From NCBI RefSeq assembly GCF_026240635.1, contig NZ_CP110848.1, forward strand, positions 2,579,501 through 2,643,500: 64,000 nt of DNA, in the 5' to 3' direction. This document shows, piece by piece, positions 1 to 9,715 of the stretch (position 1 is the stretch's first letter; each line of letters starts with the position of its first letter). Source of the stretch: Trichothermofontia sichuanensis B231. Its GTDB lineage: Bacteria > Cyanobacteriota > Cyanobacteriia > B231. The notes beneath the pieces are model-generated. The model worked only from the letters and a program-made list of their open reading frames with translations, was not told the DNA's origin and made no database searches. The position numbers and the translations under genes were made by a program.

Positions 1-192
1 CTGCGGTGTTCGACATCGGATCGTCAGCCAGAACCGGTGATTCGCTCAGCGATCGATCGTTTTTTGACCATTTTTCAGGAAAACCAGTTTCGCCAGCGGT
101 ATTTCTACGAAGCCCCCTGGCCAACCATTCAAGCAATGGTGATCCAAATGCTGCATAGCCGTCGGGACCCAGCGCTGTCACCACCGGGTTAA
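1..192 (+). CDS. 3' end of an unidentified CDS
   Basis: The window opens inside a reading frame (frame 1) that runs 63 codons to a TAA at 190-192. The visible C-terminus has an aromatic stretch (around residues 38-46, with R-Y-F-Y-E-A-P-W) and ends in H-S-R-R-D-P. Frequent HIP1-like CGATCG inside it and the lack of stops support it as coding. I do not recognise the family from this tail. The start lies upstream of the window. Confidence 0.55.
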   Translation: MRCSTSDRQPEPVIRSAIDRFLTIFQENQFRQRYFYEAPWPTIQAMVIQMLHSRRDPALSPPG

Positions 193-206
193 GCTTCGGA
201 AACCAC

Positions 207-378
207 CCCCCTGCCCCTGATTGCCTGACAAAACTCGAACGGCCCTTACCCCAACCCCTCTCCCAGAGCAGCCGAGGTGCTCATCGAGCCAGGGCCTGGA
301 GGTGAAGTCCCTACGCCCCTGGTGGGAGAAGGGATTGAGGGATGAGGGGCAAAGATCGGTCAGTCAACCAGCAGGGGG
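207..378. repeat. Dispersed repeat R4 (MITE-like), copy 1
   Basis: About 172 bp bounded by imperfect inverted ends: CCCCCTGC...TGATTGCCTGACA on the left, and on the right the reverse complement of CCCCCTGCTGGTTGACTGAC. The core is the CTCTCCCAGAGC...GGGAGAAGGG...GGATGAGGGG type common to many repeats in this window. Related copies lie at 30569-30759 and about 59775-59905. It occupies most of the 193-645 gap. The rest of the gap (379-645) is the AT-richer upstream region of the next gene, and I see no gene in it. Confidence 0.6.
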
Positions 379-645
379 CTTAAAACACCCGGTCCGCAAA
401 TTGCATACTTTTTTGAAGCTAAAGGTTATGAATTGTTACATAATAGACGCAACACCTTTCTAGAAAATTCGCTAAAGTAGCACACAAGCTTGGCTATAGT
501 CCTAGGTGCTCTAACGTTATCCCCAGCCTGCAACGATTGCTGTGCCATTTGTGAGCTTTAATCCCCCAGCCTGGATGCATGTGGGCTAGGTGTTGGGGCC
601 AATTTTTAAACACAACCGTCCTCTCATCCAACTGCCAGGATATCC

Positions 646-1938
646 ATGAACCACGCTGTCACCTTCCCCCGTTTTTCTCGCCTTGTTCTCCTCAGTGGCG
701 CGATCGCGACGACTGCGGTTTCCCTCTGGTTTGCCAGTCCCACGCAAGCTGCACCTACGGAATTGCAAGATAGTCCCAAGGCTATTCTGGATGAAGCATG
801 GCAAATTGTGAACCGGGAGTATGTCGATCCCAACTTTAACCAGGTGGATTGGCAGCGGACACGTCAGGAACTCCTTAGCCGTGACTATACCTCCCGGCAG
901 CAGGCCTATGAGGCTCTCAACAAAGCACTGGAGCAATTGGGTGATCCGTATACACGGTTTATGAATCCCAGCCAATACCAGGCGTTAACCAGCCAAACGG
1001 CGGGCGAAATGTCGGGGGTGGGGTTGCGCCTAGAGGTGGATGAAACACGGCAGGTGCTTCAGGTGGCGGAGCCGATCGAGAATTCTCCTGCCACGCGGGC
1101 TGGCTTACGGGCGGGCGATCGTATTTTGGCGATCGATGGTCAGTCTACGCGGGGGATGACAGCGGAGGCTGCGGCTAAGCTGATCCGCGGGGAAGTCGGG
1201 ACACAGGTAACGCTGTTGATTGAGCGGGAAACGGGTAAGTCTTTCTCCGTGGCCCTCACCCGTGCGCGGATCGAACTCCCGACGGTGCGCTATACCCTCC
1301 GGGAAGAGGGCGGGCAGCGGATTGGGTATATTCGCCTGAGTGAGTTTAATGCCCATGCGGCGGATCAAATGCGGCGGGCAATTCGGAATCTGGAATCCCA
1401 AAATGTGCAGGCTTTTGTGTTGGACTTGCGCGGGAATCCAGGCGGGTTGCTCCATGCCAGTATTGAGATCGCGCGCATGTGGATGAAGGAAGGTGCGATC
1501 GTGAAAACGGTCGATCGCGAAAATCATGATGAGCGGATTATGGCCAATCGCACGGCGCTTACTGATCTGCCCTTAGCCATCCTGGTGGACGGGAACTCGG
1601 CGAGTGCGAGTGAGATTTTGACAGGTGCCCTGAAGGATAACCAGCGGGCCACGGTGATCGGGACGCGAACTTTTGGCAAGGCTCTGGTACAGTCGGTACA
1701 TGGTCTTTCGGATGGCTCAGGCATTGCGGTGACGATCGCCCACTACTACACGCCGAACGGTACTGACATTAGCAAGAAGGGCATTACACCAGACATTGCC
1801 ATCACGCTTACGGAGGAGCAGCGGCGGCAGTTGTCCTCAGAACCTCAATTATTGGGGACACTCCGTGATCCCCAGTATGTTCAGGCAGTGCGGTTACTCT
1901 CGGCCCGTGGCGTGACGGTCCCGGTGGCTATTAAGTAG
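646..1938 (+). CDS. Carboxyl-terminal processing protease (S41, Ctp family)
   Basis: A 430-residue periplasmic or lumenal serine protease of the Ctp/Tsp family, which trims the C-termini of exported proteins. Residues 1-35 look like a signal peptide ending T-Q-A-A-P. A PDZ domain lies near residues 115-200, followed by the S41 catalytic domain. The Ser/Lys dyad is visible in S-A-S-A-S-E-I and T-F-G-K-A-L-V-Q. Length and order fit the cyanobacterial CtpB/CtpC group; CtpA (D1 processing) is less likely, but I cannot assign the paralogue. It stands alone, with a repeat upstream and a thioredoxin-fold gene 61 bp downstream. Confidence 0.92.
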   Translation: MNHAVTFPRFSRLVLLSGAIATTAVSLWFASPTQAAPTELQDSPKAILDEAWQIVNREYVDPNFNQVDWQRTRQELLSRDYTSRQQAYEALNKALEQLGDPYTRFMNPSQYQALTSQTAGEMSGVGLRLEVDETRQVLQVAEPIENSPATRAGLRAGDRILAIDGQSTRGMTAEAAAKLIRGEVGTQVTLLIERETGKSFSVALTRARIELPTVRYTLREEGGQRIGYIRLSEFNAHAADQMRRAIRNLESQNVQAFVLDLRGNPGGLLHASIEIARMWMKEGAIVKTVDRENHDERIMANRTALTDLPLAILVDGNSASASEILTGALKDNQRATVIGTRTFGKALVQSVHGLSDGSGIAVTIAHYYTPNGTDISKKGITPDIAITLTEEQRRQLSSEPQLLGTLRDPQYVQAVRLLSARGVTVPVAIK

Positions 1939-1999
1939 CTCAATTAAGTAACTCAAAGTAACTCAGATCTGCGATTCAGTTCTCAATCGAGAAGGGTAT

Positions 2000-2581
2000 A
2001 TGGCTAGAACTGCTTCCACGATGCTTGAACTCGGTGTAGTGGCACCGGATTTTGAACTCCCGGATACTGTGTCGGGGCAGATGATCTCATTAGCGACCTT
2101 TGCTGATTGTCCGGCGTTGCTGGTGATGTTTATCTGCCAGCATTGTCCGTTTGTCAAGCATGTGGAAGCGGAACTGGCGCGGCTAGGACAGGACTACGGC
2201 AGTCAGGGTTTGGGGATTGTGGCAATCAGTTCCAATGATATTGACAACTATCCTGAGGATGATCCGGCCCATCTGAAGGCAATGGCGGAGCGCTTAGGGT
2301 TCACGTTCCCAGTGTGTTACGACGCGACTCAGGCGGTAGCCAAAGCCTACCGGGCAGCCTGTACCCCTGATTTTTTCCTCTTTGATCGCGATCGCCGGCT
2401 GGTATATCGCGGGCAATTGGATGACAGTCGCCCTGGGAATAATCAGCCGGTCAATGGGGCGGATCTGCGGGCAGCGATCGCAGCAGTTCTGAAGGGTGAG
2501 CCAGTTTCTGCTGAACAAAAACCGAGTCTCGGTTGCAATATTAAGTGGAAACCCGGAAACGAGCCGGATTACTACGGCTAG
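2000..2581 (+). CDS. Thioredoxin-fold (AhpC/TSA-like) protein
   Basis: A 193-residue redoxin-domain protein. The N-terminal part (A-P-D-F-E-L-P-D) is the usual AhpC/TSA/Redoxin start. A C-Q-H-C motif followed by P-F-V sits near residue 50, as expected for a CxxC thiol-disulfide centre. The family C-terminal block Y-R-G-Q-L-D-D-S-R-P, with a late Cys in S-L-G-C-N-I-K-W, is intact. There is no signal peptide, so it is probably cytoplasmic. The partner is unknown. It follows the Ctp protease at 61 bp and may share its transcript. Confidence 0.88.
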   Translation: MARTASTMLELGVVAPDFELPDTVSGQMISLATFADCPALLVMFICQHCPFVKHVEAELARLGQDYGSQGLGIVAISSNDIDNYPEDDPAHLKAMAERLGFTFPVCYDATQAVAKAYRAACTPDFFLFDRDRRLVYRGQLDDSRPGNNQPVNGADLRAAIAAVLKGEPVSAEQKPSLGCNIKWKPGNEPDYYG

Positions 2582-2872
2582 TGAATGGAAGAGTCATCCC
2601 TACAGATTAGCTAAACACTGGTTAAATACAGATTAACCCTCCTCGTGAGGCAAATGCGACCAGTCCTGACGATAGAAAGCTTATGTACGGAAGCAGCCAG
2701 ATTCGCAGAAATAGAATCTGGCTCAGGCAAAAGCCGAATCAAGTACTTGACCATTTCAAATGCCTTGCAATGGAGACTTCAGTATAGTCGAGTGATCCAA
2801 CAGGTAGGCACTATTTCAGGGATAGTTAAACTTCGATAAATAACTCTGCACAGCGAAAGATAGATAACTGCA

Positions 2873-3035
2873 TGGCAAAATCATTAGAAAATGTCAATTT
2901 GGTGACTTCCAAACCCCCGAGTTGCTTGTGAGGTAAGTCATTCAATTACTGAAGGTGCGGCACAATATATTACCAGAAGTTGTTGTGGAGCCGAGTTGTG
3001 GCAAAGGGGCATTTCTGTGTGCTGCATTCTTGTAG
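2873..3035 (+). pseudogene. Relic of an N6-adenine DNA methylase (restriction-modification)
   Basis: In one frame the translation gives Q-F-G-D-F-Q-T-P-E-L-L-V-R, an in-frame TAA at 2934-2936, then Q-L-L-K-V-R-H-N-I-L-P-E followed by V-V-V-E-P-S-C-G-K-G-A-F-L-C-A-A-F and a TAG at 3033-3035. The FGDFQTP block plus an E-P-x-C-G-x-G-x-F-L motif I is the N-terminal signature of type II/IIG N6-adenine methylases. Only about 50 codons remain and no catalytic NPPY motif follows. The 2582-2872 stretch upstream may hold a remnant of the cognate nuclease (a frame near 2665-2710 reads S-L-C-T-E-A-A-R-F-A-E-I-E-S), but this is weak. Confidence 0.6.
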
Positions 3036-3045
3036 ATGAACTTTG

Positions 3046-3675
3046 CTAGGGTTTAATACCAACTAGGAGGGCCATTTCTAACCATTTCCAATAGCAATCC
3101 ACATCGATAAAACCAATTTGTCGCAACCAGTTTAATTGGGTTTCCACATCTAGCAATTGGTTGGAGGGATCTTCGTCCTCAACGCGGTAGCCGATCGCGG
3201 TCATAAAGCGTTCATGCAGTCGGGGTGTGGGCGAAGCAACGTGCTCTAGGTTACAAAAAATGCCGTTAGGGGTGAGGCGATCGTAGATTTCTTGATAGAG
3301 CGTGCGTTTGCGATCGTGGCTGACATGGTGAATGGCGAAACTGGAGACGATCGCATCGAATGGCCCTAAGTCCGGTAATGGCTGCTCAAAATTGTGCTCA
3401 ATGACCGTGACCTGCGGGTCTTGGGCAAAGGTCTTCCGCGCCGCCTGGAGCATGGTGGGGGAAAAATCAAGGGCGAAGCAGGTGGCCTGGGGGCGATCGA
3501 GTTTCAACAGGGAGAGCAAGCGACCGTTCCCAGTACCAAGATCGAGAATGCGCTGTACAGTTTTAGGGACTTGCTCTAGCAGGACAGCTTCTCCCTCAGT
3601 ACGGTGGGGGATTGTATCGGCTCGACGCAGATAATCGAGGGCATGGGCGGCGGAAGTCCACTGGTTGGCCATCAA
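3046..3675 (-). CDS. Class I SAM-dependent methyltransferase
   Basis: A 209-residue methyltransferase with a Rossmann fold. Motif I I-L-D-L-G-T-G-N-G-R-L-L lies near residue 40; the acidic end of strand 2 (C-F-A-L-D-F-S) and a D-A-I-V-S-S-F-A-I-H-H-V motif follow, as in UbiE/COQ5-like small-molecule methyltransferases. The substrate cannot be inferred. It is transcribed alone, divergent from the histidine kinase, and its 3' end abuts a decayed DNA methylase fragment of unrelated family. Confidence 0.85.
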   Translation of the reverse strand: MMANQWTSAAHALDYLRRADTIPHRTEGEAVLLEQVPKTVQRILDLGTGNGRLLSLLKLDRPQATCFALDFSPTMLQAARKTFAQDPQVTVIEHNFEQPLPDLGPFDAIVSSFAIHHVSHDRKRTLYQEIYDRLTPNGIFCNLEHVASPTPRLHERFMTAIGYRVEDEDPSNQLLDVETQLNWLRQIGFIDVDCYWKWLEMALLVGIKP

Positions 3676-3857
3676 TGTTCCTGACGTAATGCCTAGCTAA
3701 CAGGGGGTACCCAATGGGGACAGCGAGAGTGTGCTCCCTGCTGAATCATACCCCAGTTACTCCAGGTACTATAGACGTATGGGACAAAAACCAATGCGTT
3801 GTTGAGTACAATTTTCAGGCCAAGCGCAACCCAGGCTGCAACTGAAGGGAGGGGGCT

Positions 3858-6800
3858 GTGTCGGAGGATCTACGATCGGAGGTGGCAGCATTACGGGCCG
3901 AGAAGCAAGCACTAGAGCAACAGTTGCAAGCTTGTCAGCAACGACTACACGAGGCCGAGGCTGAGCACCAGGCTACCACAGCCCACTATCAACAAGCTTG
4001 GCAACAATTGACCTTTCTGCTGGAGAATTTGCCCCTCGCCACGATCGTTTGGGATGCGGAGTTTCGCGTGCAACGCTGGTCACCTCAGGCCGAAAAAATG
4101 TTTGGTTGGCAGGCAACGGAGGTGGTGGGCAAAACCATGTACGACTGGCCCTTCATTTTTGAAGCTGATGTCGAGCAGGTCACGGTCCATGCACAAACCT
4201 TACTACGCACCGGGGGAGCAGGAATTTGTCAGAACCGTAACTATCGTAAGGATGGTCAGGTTATTTACTGCGAATGGTTTAGTTCAGTTTTGCTCGATGA
4301 AGCAGGAGAGCTAGTTCTATTCCTTTCCTTAACTAAAGATATTAGTGATCTCAAACGTCTGGAAGCTGCCTTACGAACCCAGGCTCAGCGAGAAAAAACA
4401 CTCAATTCGGTTATCCGGTCAATCCGAAATTCCTTAGATCTCAATCATATTTTTCAAACAACCGTTACTGAGGTAGGCAAATTTTTGCAAGTTGATTATG
4501 TGATCGTTCACGAGCTAAATGCGGAGCGAAAAATTTGGCAGCCGATCGCTGAATATCGCCAACAATCTTCTCTTGTCAGTTTTTTCGAGTTGGATATCCC
4601 CGATTTTAATAATCCGATCGCGGCGCAACTTAAGAAGGGACACTTGGTTTGTATTAATGATTCAACTATTTTAACAGATGAGGTCAACCGCCAGATTGGT
4701 GCTTTGTTTCCAGGAGCTTGGTTGATTATACCGATCCAGGTAGCGGCTTATCCCCTCACTACGATCGCCCTAGTGAAAAGAGGGAAAGATCAGAGGTGGT
4801 CAGAAGCTGAGATTGAGCTAGCAACCGCGATTGCCGATCAACTGGCGGTAGCGATGCAGCAAGCCGTTCTTTTACAAGACCTACAGTCCGAGTTAAAGCA
4901 ACGTCAAAAAGCTGAGCAGGCTTTACAACAACTTAACCAGTCATTGGCGGCAGAGGTACGGGCCCAAACAATGAAACTACAAGTGGCCTTGGCTGCGGTC
5001 AAGATGGGCATTTGGGAATGGGATATGACCACGAATCAGGATTACTGGTCCCCCGAAACCTACGAAATCCTAGGTTTACAGACCGACGATCGGGGGTATA
5101 TTCTCAATAGCGCTGGGGAAGTGATTGATACCAATGCCCATCCCGAATTATTTTTTAGATATGTCCATCCCGACGATCGCGATCAGGTGAAACAAACAGA
5201 AGCAGAAGCTATTGCCCAGAAGATGCCCTTTGAGGTTGAGTGCCGTTTATTACTGGATAATGGCCAAATGCGTTGGGTGTATGAACGGGGAGCCTGCACC
5301 TTTAATGAACAAGGGGAGGCGATCAAAATGGTGGGCATCATTATGGATGTGAGCGATCGCAAACAAGCAGAACAGGCCCTTCAAGAAAGTGAGGCTCGCT
5401 ATCGTGCGATCGTTGAAGATCAGACTGAAATGATTGCTCGTTTTGCCGCAGACAGTACCATGCTCTTTGCCAATGAAGCCTATTGTCGTTATTTTGGTCT
5501 ATCACTAGAAGACCTCATTGGCAAGAGTTATAAGCCCGTGATTTATGAGGCAGATCGGGAACGCATTACCCAAGAGTTAAAAGTGTTAAGTGTTGATCAA
5601 CCAATGGTCGTCACTGAAAATCGAGTTTACAATGCCCAGGGGGAAATTCGCTGGACACAATGGGTGAATCGCTTACTCCCTAATGCCAGCGGTGACATGG
5701 TTGAGATTCAGTCAGTCGGTCGTGATATTCATCAGTTAAAGGAAACTGAAATTCAGTTACGTCAGGTGCGCGATCGCTTGCAATACCTAATCACGCACTG
5801 TCCAGCCGCCATTTTTACCTGTGAACCTTCCGGAACCTATGGTACAACCTATATTAGCGAGAATATTACGGCGATTTTGGGGTATCATGCCCGTCAATTC
5901 CTAGAAGATCCCAATTTTTGGGCTGATCATATCCACCCTGACGATCGTGATACCATTCTTGCAAAAATTCCGCAAATTTTTGAACATGGATTTCATCAAC
6001 ATGAGTTCCGATTTCTTCACGCAGATGGTACCTATCGCTGGCTTTATGAACACCTCAATCTGATTCTTGATGAGCATGGACAACCGTTAGAGTTCATTGG
6101 TTATTTAATTGATATTAGCGATCGTAAAGCGATCGAAGAGCAGTTACATCGTACAGAAGAGCGCTTTCGCATTGCCCAAGAACTTTCCTTAGATGCTTTT
6201 ACCTTACTTGAATGTGTTCGTGATGAGCAGGGTAAAATTATTGACTTTGTGTGGACCTATGCTAATCCGAAAGCTTGTGAGATCTTAAAGCAACCTTTAG
6301 ATAATCTCATTGGTCATCGTCTCCTGAGCGTCTTACCTGGCAATCGGGAAAATAGTGAGCTATTCGAGCGTTACGTACAAGTTGTAGAGACCGGTCAACC
6401 CCATGATATTGAACTCTTTTATGAATCGGAAGGAATTTCGGGTTGGTTTCGGAATATGACGGTCAAGCTAGAAGATGGGATTGCCGTTTTCTTTAGCGAT
6501 ATTACCGAGCGGAAGCAGACAGAAGCCGCCCTGCGTAAGAGTGAAGCTCGACTCAAGGAAGCACAACGGGTTGCCCATGTGGGGGATTGGGAATTTGATG
6601 TTCTCACTGGTAAGATTACCTGGTCCGACGAAGTCTTTCGCATCTTTGGTTGGTCACCCACAGAACCTGCTCCCACCTATGAACAACTGTCTCAAAGTTT
6701 TCCGCCTGCCGAGCGCGAACGCCACGATCGCATCGTCGCCCAGATCCTGGCTACGGGCGAACCCTATAATGAAGATTTTCTGATCAATCGCCCCGATGGT

Positions 6801-7691
6801 TCAATTGCCTGGATGTCAGTCAAAGGGCATGGGGTCAAAGACGAGCAAGGCCGCGTGGTTCGACTGTTTGGTACCACGATGGATATTAGCGATCGCAAAG
6901 CTACAGAAGCAAAACTCCAGCAGGCTATTCAAGAACTGGAACAGCTTAACCGCCTGAAAGATGATTTTTTAAGTACGGTTTCCCACGAACTGCGCACCCC
7001 CATTACTAATATGAAACTCTCGCTGCGGATGTTGGATATTAGTATGGCGCAACCTGAATCACCCCAACGCAATCAGAAAATTGCTCAATACCTGACTGTT
7101 CTCAACCGTGAATGTGAACGCGAAATCAACCTGATCAATGATCTGCTGGATCTCCAGCGGTTAGAAGCGGGTAAACACCAGGGAGAAGTTCAAGTTTTAT
7201 GTATTACTGACTGGTTATCGGAGTTTATTCGTCCCTTCCAGGAACGCGCTAATGCCCGTCGGCAAGCGTTGAGAGTAGACTGTGTAACTCTGGATCGGGA
7301 TTCTACCATTACCTGCGAGGTCGATAGTCTGGAGCGGATTGTCAGCGAACTGATTAATAACGCTTGTAAATATACCCCGCCTGAACAGGCGATTGTCATC
7401 ACCAGCCGGATCACGGACGATCGCTGGCATCTGAGCGTGACCAACTATGGGGTTGAAATTCCCAGCGGCGAATTACCGAAAATCTTCGAGCGCTTCTACC
7501 GTATTCCCAGCCATGATCCCTGGAAGCAGGGGGGGACTGGCCTCGGGTTGGCCTTGGTCAAAAAGCTAGTGGAATATCTAGGAGGCACCATCCAGGTTGC
7601 GTCGGGCGGCAATCAGACCAGTTTCCACCTGAGCCTCCCCCGATCGCCGATCGCCCCGCCGTCCCTGTCTTCCCCAGATGCCAAGAATTAA
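3858..7691 (+). CDS. Multi-PAS/GAF sensor histidine kinase
   Basis: A 1277-residue hybrid-type sensor kinase without transmembrane segments. Order: coiled coil (about 1-50), PAS (about 52-165), GAF (about 190-335), coiled coil, then five further PAS/PAC units (about 370-505, 510-630, 640-765, 770-890, 900-1020), each ending in the typical D-I-S-D-R-K segment. It ends with a HisKA domain (phospho-acceptor H1043 in S-H-E-L-R-T-P) and a HATPase domain with N-box N-N-A-C-K-Y and G-box G-G-T-G-L-G-L-A. There is no receiver domain, so the response regulator is elsewhere. GTG is chosen as start because GAAGGGAGGGGG lies just upstream. The NACHT-like gene follows 50 bp downstream. Confidence 0.93.
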   Translation: MSEDLRSEVAALRAEKQALEQQLQACQQRLHEAEAEHQATTAHYQQAWQQLTFLLENLPLATIVWDAEFRVQRWSPQAEKMFGWQATEVVGKTMYDWPFIFEADVEQVTVHAQTLLRTGGAGICQNRNYRKDGQVIYCEWFSSVLLDEAGELVLFLSLTKDISDLKRLEAALRTQAQREKTLNSVIRSIRNSLDLNHIFQTTVTEVGKFLQVDYVIVHELNAERKIWQPIAEYRQQSSLVSFFELDIPDFNNPIAAQLKKGHLVCINDSTILTDEVNRQIGALFPGAWLIIPIQVAAYPLTTIALVKRGKDQRWSEAEIELATAIADQLAVAMQQAVLLQDLQSELKQRQKAEQALQQLNQSLAAEVRAQTMKLQVALAAVKMGIWEWDMTTNQDYWSPETYEILGLQTDDRGYILNSAGEVIDTNAHPELFFRYVHPDDRDQVKQTEAEAIAQKMPFEVECRLLLDNGQMRWVYERGACTFNEQGEAIKMVGIIMDVSDRKQAEQALQESEARYRAIVEDQTEMIARFAADSTMLFANEAYCRYFGLSLEDLIGKSYKPVIYEADRERITQELKVLSVDQPMVVTENRVYNAQGEIRWTQWVNRLLPNASGDMVEIQSVGRDIHQLKETEIQLRQVRDRLQYLITHCPAAIFTCEPSGTYGTTYISENITAILGYHARQFLEDPNFWADHIHPDDRDTILAKIPQIFEHGFHQHEFRFLHADGTYRWLYEHLNLILDEHGQPLEFIGYLIDISDRKAIEEQLHRTEERFRIAQELSLDAFTLLECVRDEQGKIIDFVWTYANPKACEILKQPLDNLIGHRLLSVLPGNRENSELFERYVQVVETGQPHDIELFYESEGISGWFRNMTVKLEDGIAVFFSDITERKQTEAALRKSEARLKEAQRVAHVGDWEFDVLTGKITWSDEVFRIFGWSPTEPAPTYEQLSQSFPPAERERHDRIVAQILATGEPYNEDFLINRPDGSIAWMSVKGHGVKDEQGRVVRLFGTTMDISDRKATEAKLQQAIQELEQLNRLKDDFLSTVSHELRTPITNMKLSLRMLDISMAQPESPQRNQKIAQYLTVLNRECEREINLINDLLDLQRLEAGKHQGEVQVLCITDWLSEFIRPFQERANARRQALRVDCVTLDRDSTITCEVDSLERIVSELINNACKYTPPEQAIVITSRITDDRWHLSVTNYGVEIPSGELPKIFERFYRIPSHDPWKQGGTGLGLALVKKLVEYLGGTIQVASGGNQTSFHLSLPRSPIAPPSLSSPDAKN

Positions 7692-7741
7692 GCTAGGCTT
7701 GAGCCGTTTCCCTGCATCTTCCCTGACTAGAGCAGCCTCCT

Positions 7742-9520
7742 GTGACCCCCGGCCCTCCTTCCCCACCCCATCCGCTGCGGCAGCAACTGCTGCTGAGTCT
7801 GAGACAAGACCTAGACGATCGTCTCAGCTATTCTTTGCATCAGGGGGTTTGGCGGGAAGCCATCCGGGGGCCGCTGCCGGAGTTGCCAGCGCGATTGTGG
7901 AATATCGAAGTCAAACTACGTCAGGCTCCCCGGTTTCCCCTCACGCAAGCAATGGGGCTATTGGGTGTCCTGGCCCAAGCGGAGGGCAAACTGATGGTGC
8001 TGGGTGGAGCGGGGACGGGTAAAACAAGTACCCTGATCGACCTAGCCCACCAGTTATGGTCGATCGCTCAAACCAGCGTCACAGCCCCCGTCCCCCTTTA
8101 CCTATCCCTGCGGGACTGGCGACAACCCAGCGCGATCGCCCCCTGGTTGGTCGAACAATTACACCGACGTTACCAGATTCCGCCGCCTATCGGCCATCTG
8201 TGGCTACAGCAACATCAGTTTCTCCCCTTGCTGGATGATCTCGATCGTCTACCCCTCGGTCATCAGGAATACTGTCTCCAAGCCCTCAACCAGTTTCTCG
8301 CCAGCTATCCCCGGCTAGTCGTGGCCACCTCGCTGGAAGCCTATACCCGCTGTCAAACTCGGCTGAGCCTGAATGGGGGGATGCTGCTGCGTTCCCTCAC
8401 CAATGAACAAATCGACGCGTACCTCAACCATACCGAAAGTCTAGAATTACATCGAAGTCTGGCCGCCGATCCGGCCCTGCTCGGTTTAGCCAAAAATGCC
8501 CTCCTGCTCAATATGATGATTCTGGCAACGGATGAAATTCTGATCCGGGCCTGGCGGGGGCTGAGTACGTTTGACGATCGCCGTCACTACCTGATCAGTG
8601 CCTACGTGCGCAGTCGCCTGCGCCGCAATCCTCACGATCCCTGGTATCCCCGCAACCAGGAACCCCTGGCAGAGCAAACGAAACGCTGGCTCCACTGGCT
8701 GGCCCACTACCTCCACAGTCAGCAGTTGGCAGACTTCCGGATTGAAGATCTCCAACCCAGTGTTCTGGCCAAAACCCAGAGCCGCTGGACCTATGCGATC
8801 GGGGTGGGCCTCCTGGAAGGCATCATCCTCGGCGGCAGCTTTGGCCTGCTGTCTCGCCAAGTACCCCTCTTAACCCTCGGCCTCGCGATCGGACTGGCTA
8901 GCACCCCTCTCCACCTTTGGCAACAAGTTGATCGGCAGATCCAACCCCAAGCCCCTATTTTCAACCTGTTGAACCGCCACTGGGCCAGCCACACCAGCGT
9001 CATTATCGGGACGATTATCCTGGTGAGCGCGATCGTCGGTTGGCTGCTGCAAACCCTCGGCCAGGGTTCCTCGAACGGGGTGATCACCGGTCTCACCCTC
9101 CTCCTCAGCCTGGGGTTAATTTGCCTCACCCCTTGGGGCCTCAAGGCCCTCACCCAGCGCTGGCGACCTACCCCACTGTCCCCCCTGCCGACGGCGGTAC
9201 AAGCGACGCAAAATGCCAGTCTCCTGACCTGCTTGGGGATTGTTATCTCCAGTGGCCTGTGGTTCTGGATGGGCCTGCCCCTGGCCCAGTACGCTGTCTT
9301 GAGTATCTGTCTGGGACTGCTCTTAGGCATGGCCGCTGGCGGCGAAGCCTGTATCCAGCATGGTGTGCTGCGCTTCCTGCTCTGGAGCCAAGGCCATATT
9401 CCCTGGAACTATCGTCGCTTTCTGAACTACGCCAGCGATCGCCTGCTCCTGCAACGGCACCAAAACCGCTATGAATTCATCCATGCCTTGTTACAAAATT
9501 ATTTCGCCCAGAGCCGATAA
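7742..9520 (+). CDS. NACHT-like STAND NTPase with C-terminal membrane domain
   Basis: A 592-residue protein. Residues 10-80 are a charged lead-in (R-L-W-N-I-E-V-K) seen in cyanobacterial NACHT proteins. Walker A G-G-A-G-T-G-K-T-S is at 88-96 and a Walker B L-L-D-D-L-D-R-L at about 163-170. From about residue 330 to 560 there are several hydrophobic segments, so the NTPase is probably tethered in the membrane with the ATPase in the cytoplasm. No WD40, TPR or other sensor repeats and no N-terminal effector are visible. The GTG start is the first in frame; no better start with a ribosome site is seen. Such STAND proteins often act in signalling or defence, but the job here is unknown. It lies 50 bp after the kinase. 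Confidence 0.8.
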   Translation: MTPGPPSPPHPLRQQLLLSLRQDLDDRLSYSLHQGVWREAIRGPLPELPARLWNIEVKLRQAPRFPLTQAMGLLGVLAQAEGKLMVLGGAGTGKTSTLIDLAHQLWSIAQTSVTAPVPLYLSLRDWRQPSAIAPWLVEQLHRRYQIPPPIGHLWLQQHQFLPLLDDLDRLPLGHQEYCLQALNQFLASYPRLVVATSLEAYTRCQTRLSLNGGMLLRSLTNEQIDAYLNHTESLELHRSLAADPALLGLAKNALLLNMMILATDEILIRAWRGLSTFDDRRHYLISAYVRSRLRRNPHDPWYPRNQEPLAEQTKRWLHWLAHYLHSQQLADFRIEDLQPSVLAKTQSRWTYAIGVGLLEGIILGGSFGLLSRQVPLLTLGLAIGLASTPLHLWQQVDRQIQPQAPIFNLLNRHWASHTSVIIGTIILVSAIVGWLLQTLGQGSSNGVITGLTLLLSLGLICLTPWGLKALTQRWRPTPLSPLPTAVQATQNASLLTCLGIVISSGLWFWMGLPLAQYAVLSICLGLLLGMAAGGEACIQHGVLRFLLWSQGHIPWNYRRFLNYASDRLLLQRHQNRYEFIHALLQNYFAQSR

Positions 9521-9561
9521 TCACGGTTTTAACCGTATAGTTATTTCAGATTTAGAAAGAG

Positions 9562-9715
9562 ATGTCTAAGCCTCTCTCTCCCAGAGCAGGAGAGGCACTT
9601 GAAAATCCGGCTCCCCTTCTCCCCACTTGGGAGAAGGGGGTGGGGGATGAGGGCTGCCAGTCGGATCAAACTCCAAACCTTAATGGTGTACTGAGTAAAT
9701 TAGGTAAAGGCAGTA
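9562..9715. repeat. Dispersed repeat (element D), copy 1
   Basis: A core of CTCTCTCCCAGAGCAGGAGAGG...GGGAGAAGGGGGTGGGGGATGAGGGC is followed by about 58 bp (to a G-G-T-A-A-A-G-G-C end) that matches, inverted, the left part of the repeat at about 18943-19070. It fills the first part of the 9521-10019 gap. The remainder (9716-10019) is a long leader for the next gene with a short palindrome CAGGTGAACCTG near 9848. I see no coding sequence there and no RNA family I can name. Confidence 0.55.

Noticed and set aside
2645-2839. A 64-codon frame as a real small gene
   Set aside because: No ribosome site or conserved pattern beyond a short nuclease-like stretch; treated as possible relic only.
9570-9660. 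The alternating CTCTCCC/GGGAGAAGGGG repeats as a CRISPR array
   Set aside because: Single dispersed copies with inverted symmetry, no regular spacers. No CRISPR array was found anywhere in the window.
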